A stretch of 64,000 bases of DNA from Maratus speciosus (taxonomy: Eukaryota > Arthropoda > Arachnida > Araneae > Salticidae): NCBI GenBank assembly GCA_963932465.1, contig CAWVRF010001068.1:186001-250000 (forward strand). Reading direction: 5' to 3'. Both the position numbers and the translations under genes were made by a program. Each line of letters begins with the position of its first letter. Positions within the stretch are counted from its first letter, which is position 1. The notes under the pieces were generated by a model, which saw only the letters and a list, made by a program, of their open reading frames with translations, was not told the origin of the DNA and made no database searches. This document shows, one piece after another, positions 12,581 to 24,005 of this stretch.

Positions 12581-13765
12581 TAGTTGTTCCCAATCTTTTA
12601 ATGGCTGCGCCCCACCAAAGCATCTATAAAATCATGATGCGCCTCCTCCTCAGACACACATTCTGCAACATACATCTCTTAATAATTAAAATGTGAACTC
12701 TATTTACCTGAATGAAGCCTAACAGGGTCATAGCAATACCATTCATTTCACATATTTTTACTTATAGAGGTGAATTTATCCGCCAAAATGTGCATTTAAT
12801 ATAATTGTAAAAATGCAATCAGAATATACTTTGTCAGTTTTATATCAAAAAGTGTTTTGTTGAGCATTCCCAAATTACCTCGATGTTTGACAAAAATGTT
12901 ATGTCTACATTTTTATCTGCACAAAATGCTTGAAGAGATTCCAGATTTAGCATTAAAATTTATAACATTGACACATTTTACAATTCATTTTAATAACCGT
13001 TTAAGAGTTGGTGGAAAAGCTTTAGCTACTAAATTTTCTTTCTATGGATAATAAAATAGGCTAGAAACATTTCAAGATTCTTACCTTTATTAATTTTAAG
13101 TAGAAATTATTCCCCGTCAAAACACATTTTTCTTCTTTCTGTTCCCGATTATTGTTAATTAACTGCCATGTATTACCTGATTTTAAAATTTAAATTGTAT
13201 ATGTTATGTATTCATTTATTGTGTTGAAGGCCTGCTCTATGACCGGTATTTACTATTTATCCATTTCCTTTTCTGATGCTTTTTAAAATTTGTCAGTATC
13301 CCGTTTAGATATTTCAAATATTTTTAAAATTAAGTATGTTCCAGGCAATAAGATTTAGATATACTCTACTTAGTAGTTTCACGTGTAAAAGTCTCTTCAT
13401 GTTACATACAGCAGAGCGAATACGAAAACAAAGCTCATACAACAAATACTCAAAAAAGTTGAGAAAAATCGTAAAATACATTAATAATCAGAAAAGTTTC
13501 AAAATTTTTATTTATAAAAAATTGGTGCCAAAATATTTTAAAAGATTGTTCGTATAATTATTCTGGTTTAGATTTGATTTTTTACTTTTGATTCGGAACC
13601 TCTTAAAGATTAATAAAAAAACTTACTTTTGAAATTTAATTTTTTATTTTGAATGTATTACTTATATTTCTAGTCTCTTCTCCAAAAAAAAAGCTGACAG
13701 CGAATGGCTGAGTTACAAATTTTTAACCCCCTGGTAGGGCGTATACCCCACGTTGGGAACCGCTT
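12581..13765. mobile_element. hAT-like element inserted in the 131-bp array
   Basis: The left end TAGTTGTTCCCAATCTTTTA and right end GTTGGGAACCGCTT are imperfect inverted repeats of the hAT type (CAGTGGTTCCCAA-like, then GCGCCCCA). The flanking 8-mers are CTGTAACA (12573-12580) and TTGTAACA (13766-13773), a 7 of 8 match to an 8-bp target duplication. Removing the element restores the tandem-repeat phrase. Open frames inside are AT-rich with no hAT transposase motif, so the copy is non-autonomous or decayed. Confidence 0.8.
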
Positions 13766-14175
13766 TTGTAACACCTATCATTTTCATTCATCTGCAGTAA
13801 TTCCACCACACTGCAACGTGTAAAACATAACTAACAAGGACAAAAAAATCATGCATACAGCATAGATTAAATAACACTTTCCAATGCATTCTTATTGTAC
13901 CACCTATAATTTTCATCCATCTGCAGTAATCCTACCGCCCTATCAGAGATCAAAACGCAAATAACAAGAACGAAAAATCATGCTTACACCATGGATTCGG
14001 AATGGCTATGAAATATTTTCCAACACATTCCGAATACCGTAACACCTATCATTTTCATCCAACAGCAGTAATTCTACCAATCTGTAGAAGAAAACAAAAT
14101 ATAAATAACGAGAACGGAAAATCATACGTACAGCATGGATTATGAAACACTATTTAACAAATTCTGCCGCAGGCA
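13766..14175 (+). repeat. ~131-bp tandem repeat, right part
   Basis: This part continues the array with unit starts near 13845, 13971 and 14107 and the same CACCTATCATTTTCATCC and ATCATGCNTACAGCATGGATT phrases. One unit carries an extra insertion (GGAATGGCTATG near 13999). Spacing ranges from about 126 to 136 bp. Confidence 0.85.
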
Positions 14176-14620
14176 GTGGAGACATGCGTCGAATGCCCGT
14201 TTAAAACTTATTGTGCCTCTTAGCAATTGAAGGTTGAACAAAAGATTTTAGTAGTCCGTGCGCAACTCAACCTCTATACTGTGCCGGAAGCAGCAGGGAC
14301 ACGTGTCGTAGTTCCGTTCGGAAGGTGGATTGTTTACAAAATTGTGCGTCCCCTGGCGGTGAAAAGTGGAACTAACAGATTTTCCAGGGCATGTTCAGCA
14401 CGCCTGCTCTTCGGTGCCGCAGGGAGCAGGGACACGTGCAGACGCTTGTTTAAAACATTGCTCCCCTGGTACTGGAAATTGGAAAAACAAGATTTTCTTA
14501 TGCATGCCCTGCACGCCCGGTATATGATGCCGTAGGCAGTAGGGACATGAAATTTCTTTTGAACTTATTGTGTAGCAAGCCCAAACTGCAATGCCTAAGA
14601 CAAAAGGGACCCGTTCTAAA
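14176..14620 (+). repeat. Second degenerate tandem repeat
   Basis: Recurring phrases of the type GCCGCAGGCAGNAGGGACA (near 14165, 14283, 14417, 14530) and GTTTAAAACNTTG suggest a ~115-135-bp unit in about four diverged copies. It directly abuts the 131-bp array and may be a variant arm of it. The open frame 14227-14535 runs through it and is not a recognisable protein. Confidence 0.6.
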
Positions 14621-15123
14621 GGTTCATTTTCAAATATTGTTTTTGTAAATTTTAATATGAATCGACAATTTAAATTTTCTTATTCGTTTGAGAAAAACGA
14701 CTGGACCGTGCAACGCTGGTCAGGTCAGGTAGTTTATTTATAATTTTTATTTATAATACTTTCCTTATGATAGGATATTTATTTTATGATGGTATCTGTT
14801 TATTTTATTTATTCTAATTTTAGTTATAGTTTTATATTTATGAAATTCATCTTCTATACTATGGGTTTCACGAGCATCAGGTAATTGGGAGTCTACTGTA
14901 GATTTTAATACTATGGTAGAAATTTTATTTCAGTTCATATTTCTGGGTTAATTCAATTTTTCATGATTTAGTTTATTTTTTCTTAAAATTCTTTTTCAGG
15001 AATCTTAAAAAGAGATCGATTTTCTTACTTCTATCCATTACAAAATACATTCTATTCATTCGCAAAAAGTCTTAAATGTAGTTCAACGGCACATATTTTA
15101 AAACTTTCTTTAAAGTGTGAAAT

Positions 15124-16248
15124 ATGCAGCAAAATATTTCTGCACAAAACCATTTTGGAAAAGCAGGTTCTGACTCACAGGAAGGAAAATCGTTTGTTTG
15201 TGATGTATGTGGCAAAGGGTTTTCTCAAAAGAGAGTTTTCAGCAAGCATCTGTTTATTCATACTGGTGAAAAACCCTTTGTGTGTGAGATATGCAACAAG
15301 AAATTCTTACATAAGAGCTACTTAAGTAAGCATCTTTTAATTCATACTGGTAAGAAACTTTTTGCATGCGAGATATGCAACAAGACATTCTCTCGAAAAG
15401 GTGATTTAAGCAGGCATCTCGTAATTCATACTGGTGAGAAACCGTTTGTATGTGAAATCTGCAACAAGAAATTCTCTCACAAGAGTCATTTAAGTGAGCA
15501 TCTGGTTATCCATACTGGTGAGAAACCTTGTGCATGCGAGATATGCAACAAGAAATTCTCTCGTAAGAATAGTTTAAACGGTCATATGTTACTTCATAGT
15601 GGTGAGAAACCTTTTGTGTGTGAAATATGCAACAAGAAATTCTCTCGTAAGAGTAGTTTAAACAGACATCTGTTAATTCATACTGGTGAGAAACCTTTTG
15701 TGTGTGAGATGTGCAACAAGAAATTCTTTCAAATGAGGGCTTTAAACAGACATGTTTTAGTTCATACTGGTGAGAAACCTTTTGTGTGTAAGATATGCAA
15801 CAAGACATGCTTTCAAAAAAGTGAATTAAGAGAGCATCTATTAATTCATAGTGGTGAAAAACCTTTCGTGTGTGAGATATGCAACAAGAAATTCTCTCGT
15901 AAGAGTAGTTTAAACAGTCATCTGTTAATTCATACTTGTGAGAAACCATTTGTGTGTGAGATATGCAACAAGAAATTCTCTCTAAAGAGCCATTTAAGCC
16001 AGCATCTGTTAATTCATACGGCTGAGAAACCTTTTACGTGTGAGATATGCAACAAGAAATTCTCTCAAAAGAGCCATTTAAGCCAGCATCTGTTAATTCA
16101 TACTGGTGAGAAACCTTTTGTGTGTGAGATATGTAACACTAAATTCTCTCAAAAGGGTGCTTTAAGCAGACATCTGTTTGTTCACACTGGTGAGAAACTT
16201 TTACGTGTGAGATATGCAACAAGAAATTCTCTGGAAATTGTCAATTAA
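15124..16248 (+). CDS. C2H2 zinc-finger protein, 12 intact fingers
   Basis: This open frame of 374 codons starts at ATG 15124 with a short leader of about 20 residues and no KRAB, BTB or ZAD domain in view. Twelve classical fingers of 28-residue period follow, each C-x2-C-x12-H-x3-H and joined by HTGEKPF-type linkers. The consensus is [23 protein letters not shown]. Proteins of this build bind DNA in the nucleus, usually as transcription regulators; the target cannot be read from here. Finger 8 has Cys for the usual Phe (NKTCFQKSEL), and some linkers vary (HTCEKP, HTAEKP, HSGEKP). The last 19 residues are out of frame: a one-base loss in a T run near 16199-16203 shifts the frame at the start of finger 13, giving an early stop. 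A possible splice acceptor (TTTTTCAG) lies at 14998, so an upstream exon may exist. Confidence 0.8.
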   Translation: MQQNISAQNHFGKAGSDSQEGKSFVCDVCGKGFSQKRVFSKHLFIHTGEKPFVCEICNKKFLHKSYLSKHLLIHTGKKLFACEICNKTFSRKGDLSRHLVIHTGEKPFVCEICNKKFSHKSHLSEHLVIHTGEKPCACEICNKKFSRKNSLNGHMLLHSGEKPFVCEICNKKFSRKSSLNRHLLIHTGEKPFVCEMCNKKFFQMRALNRHVLVHTGEKPFVCKICNKTCFQKSELREHLLIHSGEKPFVCEICNKKFSRKSSLNSHLLIHTCEKPFVCEICNKKFSLKSHLSQHLLIHTAEKPFTCEICNKKFSQKSHLSQHLLIHTGEKPFVCEICNTKFSQKGALSRHLFVHTGEKLLRVRYATRNSLEIVN

Positions 16249-16895
16249 ACAGCCATTTGTTAATTCATAATGATGAGAAACCTTTTGTATGTGAGATGTG
16301 CAACGAAAAATTCTCTCAAAAGAATGCTTTAAGCAGACATCTGTTAATTCATGCTGGTGAGTAACTGTTTGTGTGTGAGATATGCAACAAGAAATTCTCT
16401 CGAAATAGTCATTTAAACCGCCATTTGCTAATTAAAATTAGTGAGAAATCTTTTGTGAGCCTGATAATGAACAAGAAATTCTCTCGTAAAAATGATTTAA
16501 GCAGACATCTGTTCGTTCATACCGTTGAGAAACTTTTTTGTGTGTGAGATGTGTAACAATAAATTCTCGCAAAATAGTAACTTAAACAGGCATCTGTTAA
16601 ATCATACTGGTGAGAAAACTTTTGTGTGTGAGAAATGCAAGAAGATATTTTATGTATGAGTGCTTTAAGCAAACATCTTTCGTTCATATTGGTGAGAAAC
16701 TGTTTGTGTGTGAGATTTGCAACAAGAAATTCTCTCAGAAGTATGCTTTAAGCAAACATCTTTTATTTCATACTGGAGAGAAACCTTTTGTGTGAGATAT
16801 GCAACATGATATCCTCTCGAAAGTGGTTTTTAGGAAGCATCTGTTATTTCATACTGGGAAGAAAGCTGTGTGCGATATACAAAAATAATTCTGAA
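16249..16895 (+). pseudogene. Decayed continuation of the zinc-finger array
   Basis: About eight more finger units continue directly after the preceding stop but in shifting frames. Visible breaks are the T-run frameshift near 16200, an in-frame TAA at 16362-16364 where the linker Lys should be, a frameshift near 16535 in another T run, and a stop in the unit near 16655. One unit (16610-16795) is still open for a complete finger. The last unit (near 16800-16890) has lost its first cysteines. The upstream fingers are clean, so decay is confined to the 3' end and probably followed loss of the reading frame. Confidence 0.85.
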
Positions 16896-17006
16896 AAAAG
16901 CAATCTAAGTGTTCATTTTCGCTCCTGAAATTTCTTTATTGCAGTTAACTAACCTTGGCATATTCTAGTATTATAAAAGGATTTCTTGCCAAATATTGCA
17001 ATGACC

Positions 17007-17012
17007 AATAAA
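17007..17012 (+). promoter_or_regulatory. Poly(A) signal for the plus-strand zinc-finger gene
   Basis: An AATAAA hexamer lies about 110 bp after the last recognisable finger remnant. It is the first good signal downstream and fits a 3' UTR of about 760 nt that includes the dead fingers. Inferred from position only. Confidence 0.4.
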
Positions 17013-17099
17013 ATTTTTGTATTTCAAACCAGCAAATCAGGAGCTTCACCATCAGCTTTGACAAGCACAATTTATTTTGGACATGCTTTATATTATGTG

Positions 17100-19170
17100 A
17101 AAAATATTAATACCTAGGTAAGACAGAACTATGGATCCATATGGGCTCATATGGGTCCTAGATGAACTCTAGCTGGGCCCATTTGTCCATGAGAAGCCCA
17201 GGTATGCCCGCCCATATAAACTGATTTTGAAACATATAGTTCGGAGTGCATTTATTATGTATTTATATTAATATCAGATGTATATCAGCTTACTATTTGA
17301 TTAAATTATATATAAAATGTAAGAAATATTTGAAGTTGTGATATCTGTGCAGCATTCAATAAAACTGTGTATCAAGATACTCAGTGAAGCTGGGCTATCA
17401 AGATATAAAATCTATCAGAATCTGAGGACAACTTTTTAGGGTTACCAAACGGGTTTTTTTAAAGATTTAATCATAATATAAATAATATCGAATTATATTA
17501 TAATTTGCAATTATTATTAGAATTATTATATATATTAAAATAAAAAATCCATGTAAATTGATTTTGTTGTATTCATTTCGAAGCACACTTATTATTTATT
17601 TTAATAACAGATGTGTGTAATAAAAGTAAAATACATCTGTTATTAAAATAAATACATATCTATTAAATTAACCGTCAAAATGTTGAATTAGCATTCAGTA
17701 AAATTATGTAGATTTATGTGGATCGATATGGGCCATCTATATGTATTTTTGTAGAACATCTGTTTGAATCTGGGGACAACAGTTTAGCGATCCGAGTGGT
17801 AACACAGACAGAACGGCAGTTTGTGTTTATGTTGATGACAGCAACGATCGCCGAGTTAGTTCATATTTATGAAAAGCAAGATAAGATGTATAATATATGA
17901 TTGTTTATACTGTGATATTTTTTTAGTGTATGTACCGAAATTATATTTGTATGCAGAAATTTTGGAATTGAAACTAAATCGATAATCAGCCCTTGCCTTT
18001 AAGTAAGCCTAAAATTGTTAGAGTTAAAATTCTACAATTATGTTAGAATAAATCGGTAAAAGTAAAGTTTTTAAAGATGTTAATGAGTTAGAATATATAT
18101 TTAGTAACTTAAAGGCCATATTGTTTTAAACAACTTGATATGCATTCTTCTAGGATTCTATAGAAACAAGAAGTGAAAATTGTGGTTTTGTTGACGTTTG
18201 TCAGTTCTTCTCGAGGTGTTGTGTTGTTGTTATTATATATGAAAGTTTTGTTAATGTAGTTAAAAGTAATAACACATTCATACTTGATTTTAAAGTCTGT
18301 TTTAATACAGTAATATTTTCAGATGGAACGTTAAGTTTTTGTTTGACACCTACGTTTATGTTTTTAAAAAATCAATTAAAGGAACAGTTTGACTGATATA
18401 AATGATAAAAATGATAATCATTAAACTACAATTTTGGAAAAGAAGGATTTAACAAGTGCACTTCTTCTGTGAAATGAAAACAAAAACTTTTTAGGGTCAT
18501 TCCATGTCAATTAAACCAATTTTTTCTTTTATGGTTTGTAATCAGACTGATAGGGATTTGGGTGAAATTTGTGTACATACTAACTCTATCTTGATATGGA
18601 TAAATGAGAAATTTTTCCTTTCTAGTCCACATATTTGCTGGATATGGGGCTCAAATTTTTGGATTTTACTCAAATCACACGTTTCTGAGACTGTATTTTT
18701 AGACTGCAGTCCATCTTCACAAAATTGTTCCTGTGGATCTAAAATTTGAATGCGCTTTAAAATATCATTGTAAATACGTCAAAAGATGCACATTTTAATA
18801 AAGGATTTTAAAAATTAATATTTAATATTTAGTGTTAAAACATTAAACCAAAATTGAAAGTTATGGTTATTTTTCCAAATTTTTGTAATCTTACAAAAAA
18901 ATCTCTACACAAAAAGTCATATAAAATTTCCAATTTCTTTTTGTTTTAAATAACAGCTCACACTTTGTGCTTTCTAATTCTGAAATAAAAATGATGCCTT
19001 TTGGCTTATGTAAAAATTTTGCTGTGTTTTGGGAAACTGGATCTTGGGAAAATTTTTGTGCATAATCATTATGTTTCATTTATTTATTTTTTTTTTTCAC
19101 TATGAGTATTATTTTATTTAAACAATTGCCTAATTTTGTTTTAACAATATAAATGAAAACAGAAAATATT
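17100..19170. other. AT-rich stretch without a recognisable gene
   Basis: Apart from a palindrome at 17593-17654 nothing is supported. A short GC-richer patch near 17128-17220 repeats ATATGGGCTCATATGGGTCC-like words. The open frames 17718-17900 and 18504-18749 show no recognisable domain. Confidence 0.4.
17593..17654. repeat. Perfect hairpin, 22-bp arms
   Basis: Arms 17593-17614 and 17633-17654 are exact reverse complements separated by 18 bases. The arm contains TAATAACAGATGT. It could be a fold-back remnant or a structured RNA; the sequence alone does not decide. Confidence 0.8.
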
Positions 19171-19177
19171 TTTTCAT

Positions 19178-19201
19178 ATGAAAATTCAAATTATTTGCTT
19201 A
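19178..19201 (+). repeat. 24-bp direct repeat, left copy
   Basis: This is identical to 19487-19510. The pair brackets the 285-bp segment 19202-19486 that carries the tRNA-like sequence, as a target-site duplication of a retroposed insert would. Confidence 0.85.
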
Positions 19202-19230
19202 AAAGATGCAAAGGCCAACCTAGTGAAAAA

Positions 19231-19304
19231 GATTCCACGCCGGGACTCGAACCCGGGCCATCAGTATGGCGCACTGACGTTCTACCGACTAAACCACACG
19301 GAAC
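19231..19304 (-). tRNA. tRNA-Gly(GCC)-like sequence, probable pseudogene or SINE part
   Basis: On the minus strand a cloverleaf can be drawn: a 7-bp acceptor with wobble pairs (GTTCCGT with GTGGAAT), an imperfect D stem, a 5-bp anticodon stem TCAGT/ACTGA with a 7-base loop GCGCCAT, and a 5-bp T stem CCGGG/CCCGG with loop TTCGAGT. Both Pol III internal promoter boxes are present: A box TGGTTTAGTCGG and B box GGTTCGAGTCC. The anticodon by position is GCC. Position 33, an invariant U in working tRNAs, is C, and one D-stem pair is mismatched, so decoding function is doubtful. It lies in an insert with 24-bp flanking repeats, which points to a tRNA-derived retroposon or retroposed tRNA read-through. 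Confidence 0.6.
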
Positions 19305-19486
19305 GATACCCAGTCACTATTACAGATTAGCAAGGATACAAACGCAGCACAAGAAGGAATATTTTCCGTGAGCCACCGACATGGGGCAAACACAGACTCT
19401 TAATTAAATCGAGCATCGATTAAATCTATGTTAATATTTGGAATTTTTTCCAGAGAGAAACATTCGCCTTGCATACAATATTTCAA

Positions 19487-19510
19487 ATGAAAATTCAAAT
19501 TATTTGCTTA
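19487..19510 (+). repeat. 24-bp direct repeat, right copy
   Basis: Right partner of 19178-19201, identical over 24 bases. Confidence 0.85.
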
Positions 19511-19514
19511 CTTT

Positions 19515-20095
19515 CCACTGCACAAAATACTTTTGGCAGGCTTTTTTAGAATGGTGTTCAATTCCGCCGTCGCATTCTACATATCTCATCTGTACTCTCA
19601 AAACGGGATATTTTTAATGGCACCTTCAATTTCGGAAGCAATCAGAAGTAGCAAGGAGCCATGTCTGAAAAGTACGGAATTTGGCGAACAACTGGAATTC
19701 CACATTTTGCCAAAAAAGTCTGAATCAGGTGCGATGGAGAATTGACGAATTTTACAAATTGTTACTTTTCAGGATCGCCGAGCTTTGACAAAATTTGATG
19801 CAGTACCTTTTTTCAACCGGTTCAGTCATCTTGAGAGAACTCAAAATCCGACGCACACGTCACGTTTGACAGCACCTCACTCGGCGGAAGCAGGCAATGA
19901 CTGGTTCACTCGAATTCGTGGAAAAAACTGAGGCATACGTATTAAGCTGCCTCTTTCAAATGTGCACAGTGGCGCCGCCTTCGAATCACTATTGGCGCGG
20001 AAAAAATAAAAGTCTGATACTTATCAAACAGACCTGCAACAAATTCAGATGATGAAAATGAGCAAATATAATGGTAGAATTACAAAATACTATAA
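19515..20095. other. Moderately GC-rich stretch, no gene identified
   Basis: Base composition is noticeably less AT-rich than the flanks, with words such as GGCGGAAGCAGGCAATGAC and GTGGCGCCGCC. The open frame 19533-19745 has no recognisable domain. It may be an old element or a host control region; nothing further is supported. Confidence 0.3.
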
Positions 20096-20105
20096 TAATA
20101 TAATA

Positions 20106-20629
20106 TCCTCCTGAGACCCAAGCAAATGATAATGCATATATTTTTTTTAATATGAGTTTTTTTCAATAAATAGGCATAAAAAATGATGTTTTTAAAGGAA
20201 TTAATACATTTCGATTTTTTATATTGTTTTATAGCACATCCATCTAAATGGATGTTCAGGCCACAACTCGCTTTAAGATAATTTTAAAAATGCTAAAAGT
20301 ATGAGAAAGAATAGAATTTATTATAAAGAATGTAAGGCAAGTATTAACATCTGCTATTAAAATTACAAAAAAAAAAATATATAGTTTAAACAAATTAAAA
20401 TATCATAAAAACGAAACTTACCAGCAGAACGTAGAATTCCAACTTGACTCATTTATTACGCCATTTTGTAAACAAAGTAGTTACCGTTGCCTAAATCCAA
20501 AAGCTGAATGTTGATTTTTGATTCATACATTACCATTCCAAACTGGTTTTAGATTGCTACAATGAAATTTAACGCAATAGAAGGCGAAAGCAAAACATCC
20601 ATTTAAATGGATGCCAGGTCTCAGGAGGA
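20106..20629. mobile_element. 524-bp TIR element flanked by TA
   Basis: The ends are TCCTCCTGAGACC and its reverse complement, each next to TA (20104-20105 and 20630-20631). A subterminal palindrome CATCCATNTAAATGGATG occurs near both ends (20237 and 20597). There is no coding content, so it is a non-autonomous DNA element. Confidence 0.75.
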
Positions 20630-21719
20630 TATATACGGTATACACTATATATATAATATACACTGTTAAAAATGGCAAAGCTAACCTACAAGACAGCTAT
20701 GCATGGGTATAAAATTGGAAATGCACAATAGATTAAAAATTATAGAGAAAATAAAACACTAAAATATCTTATATCGGAATTTTTATTTCTTGAAATGATG
20801 TCAAAAACATTAACAGGCTTTTCGCAACAATTTGACTACCTCTAAATGACAAAAAAATGATGTTTGAAGAATATAAAGGACTTTAATATGGTGTTTGGCC
20901 CACTCGAATAGTTAATACTCTTGAATATTTGTTTTCATGTATGCGATGAGGTTGTCGATAAGGGTTCAGGGAATTGTCTTTTTAAAAAGTGATGCATCAA
21001 AGTTCCAAACACGTCAACAGAGGCAGGCAATGCGTCGTTCACGTGCGTTACAGATATGCTTGATCGGATTTAAATGATGAGTGCATGCTGGCCACTACAT
21101 ACGCTGTATTGTTTTGTTTTCAAACATATTCTCGACAAGATGAGATGTATTACGTGTTAGCATCATTAAATAAAACAAATCGGCATTGACTGCAGCGTAA
21201 GTTATGACACGAGATCTGGAATATCTCATCTGCATAATCTTTGAGCCGTGAAAATGTCGTTTCGAGTAATTTACAAATTCCGTACACATTTTTCCAACAA
21301 ATCATGCAAGCTAAAATACGTCTATATTAAAACGATTAAAAAATTACCCAGATAAGTTACTATATAAAAAATCGTCTAATGCCAATGAGAAAATGACCTT
21401 ATGATTAAATTTCTAGATTAACTGAAGCTGAAAAAAATAGCATTTCAAATTTAAACAGACACTTTCCTCTATTAGGGGACTTGGCGCGAGAGAGAAGAGC
21501 CTAGAGAAGTAAAATATTGACAAGTACTTTCGTGCAAACTATTCGCTGTTTCATACCGACATTTTGTTCAAGGTTTGCGCAACTTATTCAATGCTAGATA
21601 AGTTGCTACACATTTTGTTGCATTTAAGTTACATGTTTGGGGGGGGGGGGTATTTTTATTAAATATTTAAAGTTTCTATACCTACTAACAATGCAAATTA
21701 ATGGTAATTTAAAACGATT

Positions 21720-22600
21720 TTCGTTCATTTCATCTTTTTAAATTTTGCATTTTTGAAGCCGTTCATAGAGAGCATTTACATCTTAAATCCAGTCCAACAA
21801 TTTCAACCCGATAAAAAGTTCTTAGGTCAGAAGTAGCGCAGAAAAAAAAATCAAAAGTTTTTCGTTCCTGCATCATTTTACATGGCGAAAGTTTTAGAAA
21901 TTGTTCTATTGCGAATATTTACGTCTTAAAAGTTACATTCATGCAAATTTCCATCTTTATATTCCTAATAATTTCATGTACTTCGTTATTTAGTTCAACT
22001 TTAGAACTTTGTCCGCTTTATTTAGTCTTCTTAATTTCGATTTTTTTAGAATTCGTTCTAATGCGTGTTTGCAGTTTGAATACATTCTATAACGAGCATT
22101 TAGATCCTATAAGTTACTACCATGACAAATTTTAAATTTCTAGATCCAACAGTATCACAGAAATTGCAGATTAGATCTTTTTTATTGTACATTCTTTTAA
22201 TTTTTTTTAACTGACCGGCATTTACGACTTAAAAGTAATAGCCATGTGAGATTTCAAAATTTCTTTCTCTAACAATTCTAAATAAATGGTGATTTAGAAA
22301 CTTTCTAGAACGTTTTACGTTTATTTCTAATTTTTTCGAGCCTTGTAGAAAGCGTTCATAACGAGTATTTACATCTTAAAAGTAACCACCGCACAAAATT
22401 TCAAATTTCTAGCTCAAAAAATAGCTCGCAATTTTGAGTTTTTCTGCTCCTGCACCCATGGAGGTTGTTTTACCGACATAAAATATAGTCTTTGTTGGAG
22501 CAGAGATGGTCACCAGCATTTTCAAAATATTATTTTTTAAATCGGCTTGGTAGTTTCAGAGATTACATTCCACAAACACACAAACGTTAATACTTTATAA
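21720..22600 (+). repeat. Degenerate tandem repeat of ~150 bp
   Basis: The phrases GAGCATTTACATCTTAAAAG, TAACCACCATGCAAAATTTC and AAATTTCTAGCTC recur in diverged form about every 130-160 bases (near 21768, 21915, 22090, 22220, 22360). The block ends with AAACGTTAATACTTTATAAT, an ending seen on several arthropod repeat families. No protein is recognisable. Confidence 0.55.
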
Positions 22601-24005
22601 TATTAGCATATACGTAGATAAAGGAGCTGTTTAATTTTTATTACATAAAAACATAAATAATTTATTTAATACGTGTTAGTAGATGTATTTATTAAAATAC
22701 ATACATAAACCAATTTAATACTTCTTCAATTTTATTTCCATAGTCGTTTATATCATTTTGCAAAAAAATCTCACTTTCTTAAACCCGAATCGGGTCAATC
22801 TTTTTTAAAAAGCACCAAGGCTCATTTAACAGCGAAGTATCCTGAAGGGTATTAGACACATGGTAATAAGGCACTTAGCCGGAAACAGGAGATAAATCCA
22901 GTGGCGTAGCCAAGGGGATGTTCAGGGGGTCCGGACCCCCCCCCCCTCCCCCCCCCCCGAAACCCGAACGAAGAACTGGTTTACTGAATCATAAATACAA
23001 CAGTAGAAACGGCTAAGATAGAGTCACAAAGAACCTATGAAAAATTCCGCTTTAGACAGGTGTTCGTCTTAGAAAGTATAATTCAAAGGTATGTTAGGAA
23101 TTATTAAGTTTTCCGGTTTAGACAGGCTTCCGTTATAAGCAATTTCCGTTTTCACAGTCTCCATTAAAACTGTTAGAACGTTCTCACTCTATAGTATACC
23201 TCTGAAGAGCATTAATATATTACTGTAGATCTGTGAAAATGACCTATCTTAAAGGAAAACAATTCAAGATTAGACGAAAACAACACTATATATTTATTCT
23301 TACCAACTTTTGAAACCTATCAGATATGGAACTTGTTCCAATTGTGATTCCTTCTTGGCAGGTTTTCTGTGAACACGGAATCCTCTCGTAAACTGAAACA
23401 TTTTAATGTCCCGAAACCTAAGGATAACTATGGAAGAATACCAGCTATTCCGTTTACACAAATTTACTATAACTAGATTAAACGAAAAAATTCTTTATCT
23501 TGGACTTCGATGGGACTAACTGTTGCCGACATTTATGGTAAAACACGAGATTACACGAACGCAATAACGGCACATTGGTTGAGTTTCGTCACCCTTATCT
23601 TTGTTCAATTTATAACGAGCAATATTATTAATTACTTTAAATCTACTGCCTGCAATTGATAAAAGTAACTTTATTTTTGGACTGGTTATTTGTTACTACT
23701 TTCAAAATTCACTCGTGAGAAAAATTAAAAGAACAACTATAAAAAGGTGCTTTATGTCAATTCTATTTAAGGAACTTCCATGAAAAGTGGTTGGTAGGTA
23801 ACTCAATGTCAAAGTTATCACGTAGTCCAATTAGATTAAATTTCGCTACAAAAAATACAAATTTTTCAGTCCGTTCTTACGGTTTAAGTGCGAAAAGGAG
23901 TGCACGTGGCTGATTTGAAGTCTTAATTTACTAATACAAGTATTTCAAGTGTAGTTGGGGAAATTTTTCGCTTGTAATAGGTGGAATATTTCGTCCATAA
24001 CACAT

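Noticed and set aside
15506..15949. 147-residue open frame antisense to the zinc-finger array
   Set aside because: It is the shadow of the repeated finger codons on the opposite strand and has no domain of its own.
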